Positions 6,373 through 13,048 of a stretch of 17,859 nt of DNA are shown one piece after another. A program made the position numbers and the translations under genes. The notes under the pieces are model-generated. The model did not search any database. It worked only from the letters and a program-made list of their open reading frames with translations, and was not told where the DNA came from. Where the stretch lies: positions 1 to 17,859 of the forward strand of contig JBKCEW010000068.1 in assembly GCA_046304235.1 (NCBI GenBank). The letters run 5' to 3'. This DNA comes from CANHVK01 sp046304235 (GTDB taxonomy: Bacteria > Bacteroidota > Bacteroidia > Flavobacteriales_D > Crocinitomicaceae). The number at the start of each line of letters is the position of its first letter. The stretch's first letter is position 1.

Positions 6373-8082
6373 ATGCGTAAATTAAGCTACTTATTGTTAT
6401 TCACATACTTGATTGTGACAAGTTGTGGTTCTGGAGATGATTTATCAGACAAAAAAGCAAATGGAGGTGCAGCTTATGGAGGTATTTTCAGATTCAAATC
6501 TTCTGAAAAAATTGCGACACTTTTACCTGTCTCATCCTCTAGTATCTACACTCAGAGAGTTGCAAGTCAGATATTTGAAACTTTACTAACTATTGATCCT
6601 GAATCTGAAAAAGTGGTTCCAGGTTTAGCTGAAAGTTATTCAGTTAATCCAGATGCTACCGTATTTACTTTTAAAATTAGAAAAGGTGTAAAATTCCACG
6701 AAGATGAATGTTTTGATGGAGACAGCAGAGAACTTAATGCACAAGATATTAAAAACACACTAGATTTTGCTTGTAGTAAAACCATAGAAAACGAAATTCA
6801 TTGGATGTTAATAAATGTAATTAAAGGAGCAAAGAAGAATTATGACTCATCAAAGAAAGGTGTTGTAAGTAAGGGTGTATCAGGAGTTAAAGTAATAGAT
6901 AAAAACACATTGACGATTGATTTAGAATATCCTTTTATTGGTTTTGATAAGCTTTTAGCACATCGGAGTTTAGGTGTTTTTCCAAAAGAAGCATTTGATA
7001 AATATGATGACGAAATAGGTAAACATCCTGTCGGTACTGGACCTTTTATGCTAGAGAATTGGGAGGAAGAGAAAATTATTTTATCAAGAAATCCAAATTA
7101 TTGGAAAAAAGATGAATTTGGAAATCAGCTACCATTTCTAGCTGGAATCGAGGTTAGCTATGCGAAAGACAAAAAAAGTGAATTACTTGCTTTTAGAAAT
7201 CAAGAAATTGATCTTGTTTTACAGATTCCGGCAGAGGAAATTGACAATGTATTAGGATCATTAGAAGAAGCACAAGCGGGTAAAAACATTAAGCATAAAA
7301 TTGATTCTAAAGCTAGTTTAAGTACTGCTTATTATGGATTTGCAAATGCATCAGAACCATTTAACAACCCGAATGTAAGAAAAGCTTTTAACTTAGCAAT
7401 AGATCGCGATTATCTGATTAACAATTGGATGCAAGGAGATGGTTACCCATGTAAAAACGGTTTTGTCCCAGCGATGGGAGATTATGATGATACAAAAGTA
7501 AAAGGTTATCAATTCAATGTTGCTGAGGCGAAATCATTACTAGCCAAAGCAGGGTATCCTGATGGTGTTGGATTTCCTAAGTTAAGTTTTTATGTAAATA
7601 CAAAAGAGGGATCAGTTATACATAAGCTCGCACTTGGTGTATTGAAACAAATTAAAGAAAATTTAAATGTAGATATTCCAATCAAATTGTGTTCAATAGA
7701 TGAACGTGATCAAGCGATTTTAAAAGGAGAGGCAAGGTTTTGGAGAGGTGGTTGGATAGCTGATTATCCAGATCCTGAAAACTTCTTAAACTTATTTTAT
7801 TCTAAAAACATAGGGTCTAATTCAGCTATTTCAAATCCCTTCCGATACCAAAGTATGATTTTTGACAATACACTTGAAAAAGCTATGAAAGAAGGTAATC
7901 CGATTAAAAGAACGAACTACTTTATACAATGTGATCAACAAATTATAGACGAAGCTGTCGTAATGCCTATTTACCATGCTGACTTTATGACTATGATCAA
8001 CAATAGAGTTAAAAATTTTCACACTAATTCTAATGAAATTATTGATTGTTCTACGATATTCATTAGAGAACAAAAAAAATAA
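6373..8082 (+). CDS. ABC-type peptide/oligopeptide substrate-binding lipoprotein (SBP family 5)
   Basis: A 569-residue extracytoplasmic solute-binding protein of the DppA/OppA family, which delivers peptides or related ligands to an ABC importer. MRKLSYLLLFTYLIVTSCGS gives a lipobox with lipidation expected at Cys18. Family stretches include the early LLPVSSSSIYTQRVASQIFETL segment, GLAESYSVNPDATVFTFKIR, HPVGTGPFMLENW, NPNYWKK, NPNVRKAFNLAIDRDYLI, AKAGYPDG and WIADYPDPENFLNLFYS. Starting at 6349 would add eight residues (MFWKKIEN) but places the start before the likely transcription start. No permease or ATPase gene is next to it, so it is an orphan binding protein here. The ligand cannot be deduced. 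It ends at a strong terminator shared with the convergent gene. Confidence 0.92.
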   Translation: MRKLSYLLLFTYLIVTSCGSGDDLSDKKANGGAAYGGIFRFKSSEKIATLLPVSSSSIYTQRVASQIFETLLTIDPESEKVVPGLAESYSVNPDATVFTFKIRKGVKFHEDECFDGDSRELNAQDIKNTLDFACSKTIENEIHWMLINVIKGAKKNYDSSKKGVVSKGVSGVKVIDKNTLTIDLEYPFIGFDKLLAHRSLGVFPKEAFDKYDDEIGKHPVGTGPFMLENWEEEKIILSRNPNYWKKDEFGNQLPFLAGIEVSYAKDKKSELLAFRNQEIDLVLQIPAEEIDNVLGSLEEAQAGKNIKHKIDSKASLSTAYYGFANASEPFNNPNVRKAFNLAIDRDYLINNWMQGDGYPCKNGFVPAMGDYDDTKVKGYQFNVAEAKSLLAKAGYPDGVGFPKLSFYVNTKEGSVIHKLALGVLKQIKENLNVDIPIKLCSIDERDQAILKGEARFWRGGWIADYPDPENFLNLFYSKNIGSNSAISNPFRYQSMIFDNTLEKAMKEGNPIKRTNYFIQCDQQIIDEAVVMPIYHADFMTMINNRVKNFHTNSNEIIDCSTIFIREQKK

Positions 8083-8110
8083 AAGTTCTATAACCTGTGA
8101 TAAAATGTTG

Positions 8111-8138
8111 AAAGAGGATATTTAATATCCTCTTTTTT
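8111..8138. terminator. Intrinsic terminator, convergent genes
   Basis: A 10-bp stem AAAGAGGATA/TATCCTCTTT with loop TTTAA is followed by a T run on the plus strand and begins with a run of A on the plus side, so it may also serve the minus-strand gene ending at 8141. Confidence 0.8.
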
Positions 8139-8140
8139 TA

Positions 8141-8845
8141 TTAATCAGAGCTATAGCTGTAAGCCAAACCAACTGTAAAATTATGAATTACAGGTGTCGT
8201 ACTTTTATTAAAAAAATTATATAAATCACTTATATTAAAGGAAAAAGAATCTTTTATTTTAAAGATAAGCTTTGTAGTACCATAAAAAGTATAATCTGAA
8301 AATTTCATTATGTTTGGCTGAAAAAAGTATTCAGAACTTATGCCAATTCTTTTAGTTTCTCTACTTAATTTTATTCTAAAGGAATTTCTAATGTTATTAT
8401 TAGTAGATTGATTGTTAAACGTAATGTATTCATTTAAAATAGCATAAGATAAATTTATTTTAAACCCTAATAATGAATCTCGAACACCAAAACCAATCCC
8501 CATTAGATTGTTATTTTCAATTTTTCTAACTAAACTATGGTTGTACTGATAAATAGTAAAAATATTAAATTTCCTTTTTGTATAAGATATTGTAAACTTT
8601 TCAGCGAACTCATTTTGAGCCATCTTAGGATTATATAATAATGTGTAATTTAGATTGTTTGCTGCCGAAATTCTTTTGAAATCAACCTGATTATTCGTTA
8701 TTAAAGCAAAAGTTTGTGTTTTATTTGAACCATTTTGATAAAAGGCAAAATTGACAGCATCATTTAAATTCAACTTAATCTGAGAAAATGAAGGATTTAA
8801 ACAAGTGAAACCAAAAAATAAGGTAACAAATCTTAGAAAATTCAT
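8141..8845 (-). CDS. Predicted outer-membrane beta-barrel protein (DUF481-like)
   Basis: A 234-residue exported protein. Residues 1-22 (MNFLRFVTLFFGFTCLNPSFSQ) form a type I signal peptide. The rest is a succession of amphipathic beta-strands with aromatic girdle residues, such as NLNYTLLYNP, KFTISYTKRKFNIFTIYQYN, GIGFGVRD, FKINLSYAIL, YTFYGTTKLIFKIKDSFSFN and TVGLAYSYSSD, ending close to an aromatic strand. The alternating N-Y/F pattern and overall order resemble DUF481 (YdiY-like) porin proteins, but similarity is weak by eye. It is monocistronic or the last gene of the 8937-11953 run, though a terminator separates it from ompA. No ligand can be suggested. Confidence 0.6.
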   Translation of the reverse strand: MNFLRFVTLFFGFTCLNPSFSQIKLNLNDAVNFAFYQNGSNKTQTFALITNNQVDFKRISAANNLNYTLLYNPKMAQNEFAEKFTISYTKRKFNIFTIYQYNHSLVRKIENNNLMGIGFGVRDSLLGFKINLSYAILNEYITFNNQSTNNNIRNSFRIKLSRETKRIGISSEYFFQPNIMKFSDYTFYGTTKLIFKIKDSFSFNISDLYNFFNKSTTPVIHNFTVGLAYSYSSD

Positions 8846-8878
8846 ATAATATGAAACAGAAATTAAAAAACATGAAAA

Positions 8879-8908
8879 TAAAAAAAGGGACTGAATAATT
8901 CAATCCCT
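8879..8908 (-). terminator. Intrinsic terminator after the OmpA-family gene
   Basis: The minus strand reads AGGGATTGAAT, loop T, ATTCAGTCCCT, then TTTTTTT: an 11-bp stem with one G-U pair followed by a U tract, 29 bp past the stop codon at 8937. Confidence 0.85.
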
Positions 8909-8936
8909 AAGTTTCAATCTTATTTGATCAAGTATC

Positions 8937-9617
8937 TTATTTTGGAAAGAGTAATACAAACTCTGTTCTACGATTTACTTGATGTAATTCTTCAGAACAC
9001 TCTACTCCATCAGCACATTGATTCACTAATTTTGTTTCTCCAAAATTATTCATTACAACTCGATTAAACTTTAACCCTTTTGCTCTTAAGTAATTGTTAC
9101 AACTTAAAGAACGGTTTTTAGATAAACTTAAGTTGTATTCCTCTGTCCCTCTACTATCTGTATGAGAATTTAATTCAATCAAGAATTTTTTGTTTTCTTT
9201 CAAGAATCGATATAACGTATCTAACTGTTGTTTTCCAGATCTATTTAGATTTGCTTTATTATATTCATATACAACATTTTCTAGACGAATCATTATACCA
9301 GCAGCTGTTTTTCTAATATTAACATCAACTGGATTATCATCATTTTTAGCTGTTATATCAACCATTACAGGGTCGTAACCTATTTTCTCTGTAGTAACTA
9401 CATACTTTTTATCTTTAACTAAAGTAGCAGATACAATACCTGAAGCATCTGATACAGCTAAAATAATCGTTCCTGTTGTTTTTTCTTTAAATTCAATACG
9501 AACTTCGTCAAGTAATTGACCAGTTTCTTTGTCTTTAATCAATAACTGCTTATTCGTTTGACTGAATAAAGTACTTATAGAAAAAGTACATAAGATTAAG
9601 GTGAATATGAATTTCAT
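8937..9617 (-). CDS. OmpA-family protein with N-terminal Ig-like domain
   Basis: A 226-residue exported protein that should bind peptidoglycan. MKFIFTLILCTFSISTLFSQ is the signal peptide. Residues about 25-105 form a carboxypeptidase-regulatory-like beta-sandwich (DKETGQLLDEVRIEF ... GYDPVMVDI). Residues about 110-226 are the OmpA C-terminal domain: VVYEYNKANLNRSG, then NSHTDSRGTEEYN, which carries the diaminopimelate-binding Asp and the family NxxLSxxR pattern (NLSLSKNR), ending in HQVNRRTEFVLL. A cysteine pair (QCADGVEC) is inserted before the end, as in the larger OmpA protein at 13399. An in-frame ATG at 9647 lies inside a terminator hairpin, so 9617 was chosen. Confidence 0.88.
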   Translation of the reverse strand: MKFIFTLILCTFSISTLFSQTNKQLLIKDKETGQLLDEVRIEFKEKTTGTIILAVSDASGIVSATLVKDKKYVVTTEKIGYDPVMVDITAKNDDNPVDVNIRKTAAGIMIRLENVVYEYNKANLNRSGKQQLDTLYRFLKENKKFLIELNSHTDSRGTEEYNLSLSKNRSLSCNNYLRAKGLKFNRVVMNNFGETKLVNQCADGVECSEELHQVNRRTEFVLLFPK

Positions 9618-9628
9618 TTGGAAAGATT

Positions 9629-9656
9629 TGAAAAGGCCACCAATCATGATGGCCTT
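9629..9656 (-). terminator. Intrinsic terminator or attenuator between the lipoprotein gene and ompA
   Basis: The minus strand forms a 9-bp stem AAGGCCATC/GGTGGCCTT (one G-U pair) with a 6-base loop, followed by TTTTC. It lies just after the stop codon at 9665 and only about 12 bases before the ompA start. The U tract is short, so it may attenuate rather than fully stop transcription. Confidence 0.6.
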
Positions 9657-9664
9657 AAATAAAA

Positions 9665-10375
9665 TTACTTTTTAGAGAAAATTGATAAAAACTTAGGTAA
9701 TTTAAATTTTTTCAACTTTAAATTTGCAGATAATGGGTTATTATTTGCAGCTCCAACTTTTAACACTTTCTCGTAAGTATCAACAAGTGAAGACTTATTT
9801 GTTGTCACAGTTAATAAAGAAAGAGGCTCAACATTTTTACCGTCTCCACAACAATTTTGGTTGATTTTGTAAACCTTTTGCTCCTCAGAAGACAAAACAC
9901 CGTCAATTTTAGACAATTTAGTTAAATCCTGAAGTTTTTTATCAAAACAATCATCACCACAAGGAGTTTTCTTTACAGAAGTCTCATCTTTAACAGACTC
10001 TTTTGATTTCATTTTGTATGTACCAGCATAACCATATACCGTAGCTTCTGCTTTTCCTCCAAAAATAAAGAAAATTCTTTTTGTTTTAGAAACACTATAA
10101 ATTGGGGCAACCAATACATCTACATCGTTATCAATGATAGCATTGAAATATGCTTCGTCTTTAGCAAGTTGTTCAACTTTATGACGTTTGTTTGTTTGAC
10201 CTTTGATTCTTTTAGTGAAATCAGGTACAATTTCAACATCAACTTGTAAAGTTGCATCAACAGATTGTTTTCTATCAACTTCTACTAATCTGTGAGAGTG
10301 TTGATACGATTTACAAGAAATTACACTCAGTCCTAATGCCACATAAAGAACTGTTTTTTTTACTAAATTCTTCAT
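9665..10375 (-). CDS. Lipoprotein, paralogue of the 11351-11953 product
   Basis: A 236-residue lipoprotein of unknown function. MKNLVKKTVLYVALGLSVIS followed by Cys21 is a lipobox. The core shared with its paralogue at 11351 is DEAYFNAIIDNDVDVLVAPIYS, TKRIFFIFGG and GYAGTYK (about residues 72-122); the ADVLV-P-Y-S then G-Y-A-x-YK plan recurs in many Bacteroidota lipoproteins. After this come two cysteine groups, CGDDC and CC, in a charged region that both paralogues have, suggesting a disulphide or metal-bound loop. The last about 30 residues are lysine-rich and absent from the paralogue. It lies third in a minus-strand run with the paralogue, a disordered secreted protein and OmpA. Confidence 0.75.
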   Translation of the reverse strand: MKNLVKKTVLYVALGLSVISCKSYQHSHRLVEVDRKQSVDATLQVDVEIVPDFTKRIKGQTNKRHKVEQLAKDEAYFNAIIDNDVDVLVAPIYSVSKTKRIFFIFGGKAEATVYGYAGTYKMKSKESVKDETSVKKTPCGDDCFDKKLQDLTKLSKIDGVLSSEEQKVYKINQNCCGDGKNVEPLSLLTVTTNKSSLVDTYEKVLKVGAANNNPLSANLKLKKFKLPKFLSIFSKK

Positions 10376-10437
10376 TTATTTTTTGAATTTATGTGTTTTT
10401 TGCTTACTCTATATGGTTTTCAGCATCCCCAAAATTA

Positions 10438-11328
10438 TTACTTCTTTTTACCTATACGAATATATTTACCATCATCTGTAACTTCGTATTTTCCACTATG
10501 TATTAATTCTTCTAGCATCCAATTTTCATTGAAAACAGATTTATTTTTAACGATAGATTCGTGTTGGTTTGGTTCGATTATTTCTTTAGGTTCAATTGAT
10601 GGCTTAACATCAACCGACTGTTTTACAGGCTTTTTTGCTGCTTGCTTGTAAGTTCTGGTTTCTTTCACAACTACTTTCTCAACTGCAGTAGGACTCTTGT
10701 ATGTACCTTTTTCAGGCGCTACTTTTACATCTGTACTCGAAATGGAATTATTTGTATTGATTAACTCAGATGGTAATACGCTAGATTTAGATATCGAATC
10801 TACAACTAAATCTATTTTTGATTGGCTAGCTGCAATATTCTCAATATTACTTGAAGTAGTATCCTTTTCTTCTGTAAGTATTTTAAAATCTTGATCTGAT
10901 TTAATATCGTTGTTAACCTCTAAACCTTTTTCACTTGCGTTGTCAAAAGCATCAGTTTTGATTTGTTCAATTTGACTAGTTTTATCTTTTACTAACTCTG
11001 ACGAAGAGGGATTCTCATAAGTTACTTGAACCTGCAAATTATTATTTTTAACTGGATTATTCGCTTTAACGTCAGCAGGGACCTCTTTATTTGCTTCAAT
11101 ATCCAATCTTTTCTCATTTGATTTCACATCTGGATTATGATACTTATATTTTTTATCTGCTAATTCAGAGTAATTAATTTTATCATAATCAGAAATATTC
11201 GTGCTTTGATCAACATACACTTGAACATTCTTTTTTACAGTATTAGTAGCTGGTTGTTGAGCATAAATAAATACACTTGAGAAAACAAACAATAACAAAG
11301 CAATATGTCTGAAAGTAAAAATTACCAT
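10438..11328 (-). CDS. Secreted low-complexity protein, function unknown
   Basis: A 296-residue protein not recognised. MVIFTFRHIALLLFVFSSVFIYAQ is a type I signal peptide ending in A-Q. From residue 25 to about 265 the sequence is rich in K, S, N, D, E and V with few aromatic residues, which suggests a disordered or extended region. A short ordered-looking tail follows (NENWMLEELIHSGKYEV ... YIRIGKKK). It lies between two paralogous genes, 22 bp downstream of the upstream one, and is likely co-transcribed with them. A linker or periplasm-spanning role is possible but not shown by the sequence. Confidence 0.65.
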   Translation of the reverse strand: MVIFTFRHIALLLFVFSSVFIYAQQPATNTVKKNVQVYVDQSTNISDYDKINYSELADKKYKYHNPDVKSNEKRLDIEANKEVPADVKANNPVKNNNLQVQVTYENPSSSELVKDKTSQIEQIKTDAFDNASEKGLEVNNDIKSDQDFKILTEEKDTTSSNIENIAASQSKIDLVVDSISKSSVLPSELINTNNSISSTDVKVAPEKGTYKSPTAVEKVVVKETRTYKQAAKKPVKQSVDVKPSIEPKEIIEPNQHESIVKNKSVFNENWMLEELIHSGKYEVTDDGKYIRIGKKK

Positions 11329-11350
11329 TTTGATTAAGTTAAAACTAAGA

Positions 11351-11953
11351 TTAATTGGATGATTTTAAATAAGAGTCGATGATAGACTTTTTCTTGGTTG
11401 TAACAATTAACAACTTGAGTGGCTCTTTATCATTTTTACAATCATCGCACCCATTTAAAATCTTTATTTCTTGTTCTTCTGAAAATTCTTGATTATTATT
11501 CTTTGCAAACTTTTCAAGTTTTTTGAGAAAACAATCGAAAGATTCATCATTACAGTCATCTGACTCCTTTTTGTCTTTTTTATAAACTAATTGCTTATAA
11601 TACCCAGCATAACCTGTTATTTCAGCTTCACAATTCCCTCCAAAAAAGAATAAAAAACGTTTTGTTTGATTAATAGAATATATAGGATTTACTAAAACAT
11701 CAATTTGATTGTCCACAATAGCATTAAAATATGCTTCATCTAAGGCAAGTTTAGGTGATTTGTGTTTTTTAGTTGATTTAGCAGTAATATTCTTAAGGGA
11801 ATCCGTAGAGATAGCTAAGTCAAAATCTTGTTGAGCCAAATTCACATTTTGTATATCTACTACTCTATAGGAAATTGGATTAAAAAAAAGTTGAGAAAAT
11901 AAATAGTTAGATGTACTAATTAGTAAAACAAATAAAAATAAAATTTTGCTCAT
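11351..11953 (-). CDS. Exported protein, paralogue of the 9665-10375 lipoprotein
   Basis: A 200-residue exported protein of unknown function. MSKILFLFVLLISTSNYLFSQ is a type I signal peptide with no lipobox cysteine, unlike its paralogue. The shared core is DEAYFNAIVDNQIDVLVNPIYS, TKRFLFFFGG and GYAGYYK, followed by a charged region with cysteines (DDCNDESFDC, then GCDDC) and a common ending EPLKLLIVTTKKKSIIDSY. The paralogue has EPLSLLTVTTNKSSLVDTY at the same place. It is the first gene of the run down to ompA and has a near-perfect promoter 19 bp upstream. Confidence 0.75.
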   Translation of the reverse strand: MSKILFLFVLLISTSNYLFSQLFFNPISYRVVDIQNVNLAQQDFDLAISTDSLKNITAKSTKKHKSPKLALDEAYFNAIVDNQIDVLVNPIYSINQTKRFLFFFGGNCEAEITGYAGYYKQLVYKKDKKESDDCNDESFDCFLKKLEKFAKNNNQEFSEEQEIKILNGCDDCKNDKEPLKLLIVTTKKKSIIDSYLKSSN

Positions 11954-11971
11954 TTAAATTGAATTTGACGG

Positions 11972-12001
11972 CAAATATAATCTTAATAAAAGTTAAAACA
12001 A
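11972..12001 (-). promoter_or_regulatory. Consensus Bacteroidota promoter for the 11953-8937 gene run
   Basis: On the minus strand TTG (11999-12001), exactly 19 bp, then TATATTTG (11972-11979) matches the -33/-7 consensus. The expected transcription start near 11965 leaves a leader of about 12 bases before the ATG at 11953. Between this and 12166 the DNA is AT-rich and shows no gene. Confidence 0.8.
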
Positions 12002-12166
12002 GCCTCAAACTTATTATTTTCAAAAAAAAACTCAAAGTATTTAATTAATTAATAATATTTTAACGTCAAAAAAATAATAATTTAAGGATTGTAATCAAAA
12101 ATTATAATTGAAATTATTTTATGTTATATTCTATAAAACCACATAAAAACATTTTAATTTAAGTCA

Positions 12167-12203
12167 AAGAAAAAACCTCAACTATCTTGCGACAATTGAG
12201 GTT
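12167..12203 (-). terminator. Duplicated tRNA-Leu terminator, distal copy
   Basis: Copy of the terminator at 12977-13013: a 13-bp stem closing a GCAA tetraloop, then TTTTTTC. One base change (12193) turns an A-U pair into G-U, keeping the fold. Confidence 0.85.
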
Positions 12204-12238
12204 TAAACTAACTTGTAAGTTGGAAGCACTTACTCGTG

Positions 12239-12278
12239 TACCCAGGGCGGGTCCCGAAAGCTTTCGGGACGAACCCGC
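12239..12278 (-). pseudogene. tRNA-Leu 3' fragment with palindrome in the T-loop, distal copy
   Basis: On the minus strand GCGGGTTCG (12270-12278), the perfect palindrome TCCCGAAAGCTTTCGGGA (12252-12269), then CCCGCCCTGGGTA (12239-12251). The intact tRNA has GCGGGTTCG-ATT-CCCGCCCTGGGTA, so the palindrome replaces exactly ATT in the T-loop and both T-stem strands are kept. The nuclease stop codon lies only two bases upstream. Confidence 0.85.
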
Positions 12279-12280
12279 AC

Positions 12281-12568
12281 TCATTTATATTTTTCTTTCA
12301 AGCGTTCAATAATTTCTGGATATTTGTTTAAATTTTCTATGTAAACTTTACTTTTCATTTTTTTAATATGCATTTCGATTTTTCTAGCTTGTTTGTATTC
12401 TAAATCATTAACAATGAAATATAAAACCCAATCATCTGTTATCGATGAAAATGAATTTTTATATAGTTTTTCTTTGTGTTTTGCTAGTCTTAACTCTAAA
12501 TTTTCACAACTACCTGTATAATATTTCTTAAGTCTTGATGAATAAAGTATGTAAAGTGTTGCCATCAT
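12281..12568 (-). CDS. Single-domain GIY-YIG nuclease, distal copy
   Basis: A 95-residue stand-alone GIY-YIG endonuclease domain, the size of YhbQ/UPF0213-type proteins. The GIY motif is LYI (5-7), YIG is YTG (17-19), the catalytic Arg is Arg27 in LRLAKHK, and the metal-binding Glu is Glu65 in ARKIEMHIK. It should cut or nick DNA or structured nucleic acid; the target is unknown. It is about 60% identical (56 of 94 positions, counted by eye) to the neighbouring copy. The paralogue aligns with the second of two consecutive ATGs (12565), which may be the true start. The gene begins a few bases after a terminator, with no promoter or Shine-Dalgarno visible, so expression probably needs read-through from tRNA-Leu. 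Confidence 0.88.
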   Translation of the reverse strand: MMATLYILYSSRLKKYYTGSCENLELRLAKHKEKLYKNSFSSITDDWVLYFIVNDLEYKQARKIEMHIKKMKSKVYIENLNKYPEIIERLKEKYK

Positions 12569-12571
12569 TTA

Positions 12572-12608
12572 AAGAAAAAACCTCAACTATCTTGCGATAA
12601 TTGAGGTT
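12572..12608 (-). terminator. Duplicated tRNA-Leu terminator, middle copy
   Basis: Identical to the terminator at 12977-13013: 13-bp stem, GCAA loop, then TTTTTTC. It ends immediately before the distal nuclease gene. Confidence 0.85.
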
Positions 12609-12643
12609 TAAACTAACTTGTAAGTTGGAAGCACTTACTCGTG

Positions 12644-12683
12644 TACCCAGGGCGGGTCCCGAAAGCTTTCGGGACGAACCCGC
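12644..12683 (-). pseudogene. tRNA-Leu 3' fragment with palindrome in the T-loop, proximal copy
   Basis: The same arrangement as at 12239-12278: GCGGGTTCG (12675-12683), palindrome TCCCGAAAGCTTTCGGGA (12657-12674), CCCGCCCTGGGTA (12644-12656). ATT of the T-loop is replaced and both T-stem strands are intact. The palindrome and T-stem can fold as one long hairpin right after the nuclease stop codon. Confidence 0.85.
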
Positions 12684-12685
12684 TT

Positions 12686-12970
12686 CTATTTATATTTGTC
12701 TATTAATCGATTTACGATTTCAGGATAGAGCTTCATATTTTCAATATAAATTTTACTCTTCATCTGCTTTATATGAGCCTCTATTTTTCTTGCTTGTTCA
12801 TATTCTAAATTTTCAATTGTTAAACACAAAATCCAATCTTCTGTTTTTGATGTATAAGAATTAATGTAAAATTTGTCTTTGTGTTTAGATATACGATCTG
12901 ATAAATTATCACAACTACCAATATAATGTTTATTGAGTTTTGCTGAAAATAAGATATAAACTACTGCCAT
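12686..12970 (-). CDS. Single-domain GIY-YIG nuclease, tRNA-proximal copy
   Basis: A 94-residue GIY-YIG domain protein. The motifs are VYI (4-6), YIG (16-18), Arg26 in DRISKHK and Glu64 in ARKIEAHIK, so all recognisable catalytic positions are kept and the protein is probably active. It starts with ATG three bases after the end of the repeated terminator block and ends three bases before the T-arm fragment, so it fills the space between two tRNA-derived copies precisely. There is no room for its own promoter except inside the tRNA transcript. The N-terminal MA(V/T)(V/L)YIL and the C-terminal Y(P)EI..RL..KYK are shared with the distal copy. Family members include homing endonucleases and UvrC-type domains; a role in moving this unit is an inference from position. 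Confidence 0.88.
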   Translation of the reverse strand: MAVVYILFSAKLNKHYIGSCDNLSDRISKHKDKFYINSYTSKTEDWILCLTIENLEYEQARKIEAHIKQMKSKIYIENMKLYPEIVNRLIDKYK

Positions 12971-12976
12971 CTATTA

Positions 12977-13013
12977 AAGAAAAAACCTCAACTATCTTGC
13001 GATAATTGAGGTT
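12977..13013 (-). terminator. tRNA-Leu intrinsic terminator, original copy
   Basis: The minus strand reads AACCTCAATTATC, GCAA, GATAGTTGAGGTT, then TTTTTTC: a 13-bp stem with one U-G pair closed by a GNRA tetraloop. It lies about 36 bases past the tRNA 3' end; between them a small hairpin (GTAAGT/ACTTAC) forms part of the trailer. Confidence 0.9.
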
Positions 13014-13048
13014 TAAACTAACTTGTAAGTTGGAAGCACTTACTCGTG

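Larger units (their letters stand above)
12166..12975 (-). mobile_element. Two tandem 405-bp tRNA-associated GIY-YIG units
   Basis: Two units of exactly 405 bp (12166-12570 and 12571-12975) follow the tRNA-Leu terminator on the minus strand. Read in the tRNA direction, each unit is a GIY-YIG nuclease gene, the T-arm 5' strand GCGGGTTCG, an 18-bp palindrome, the T-arm 3' strand and acceptor end of tRNA-Leu, the tRNA trailer, and a copy of the tRNA terminator. An 86-bp block (starting 12166, 12571 and 12976) is identical in the two copies next to the real tRNA and differs at one base (12193) in the distal one. The nuclease genes within the units are far more diverged. This looks like an element that inserts at the tRNA 3' end and rebuilds the terminator. 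Mobility itself is inferred. Confidence 0.75.

Noticed and set aside
12004..12165. Possible small gene or RNA in the AT-rich gap
   Set aside because: Only A/T-rich sequence with short palindromic runs; no reading frame, promoter pair or stable hairpin stands out.
12601..12864. Plus-strand 87-codon frame over the repeated terminator and tRNA fragment
   Set aside because: Antisense to the GIY-YIG gene and repeat block with no protein-like features.
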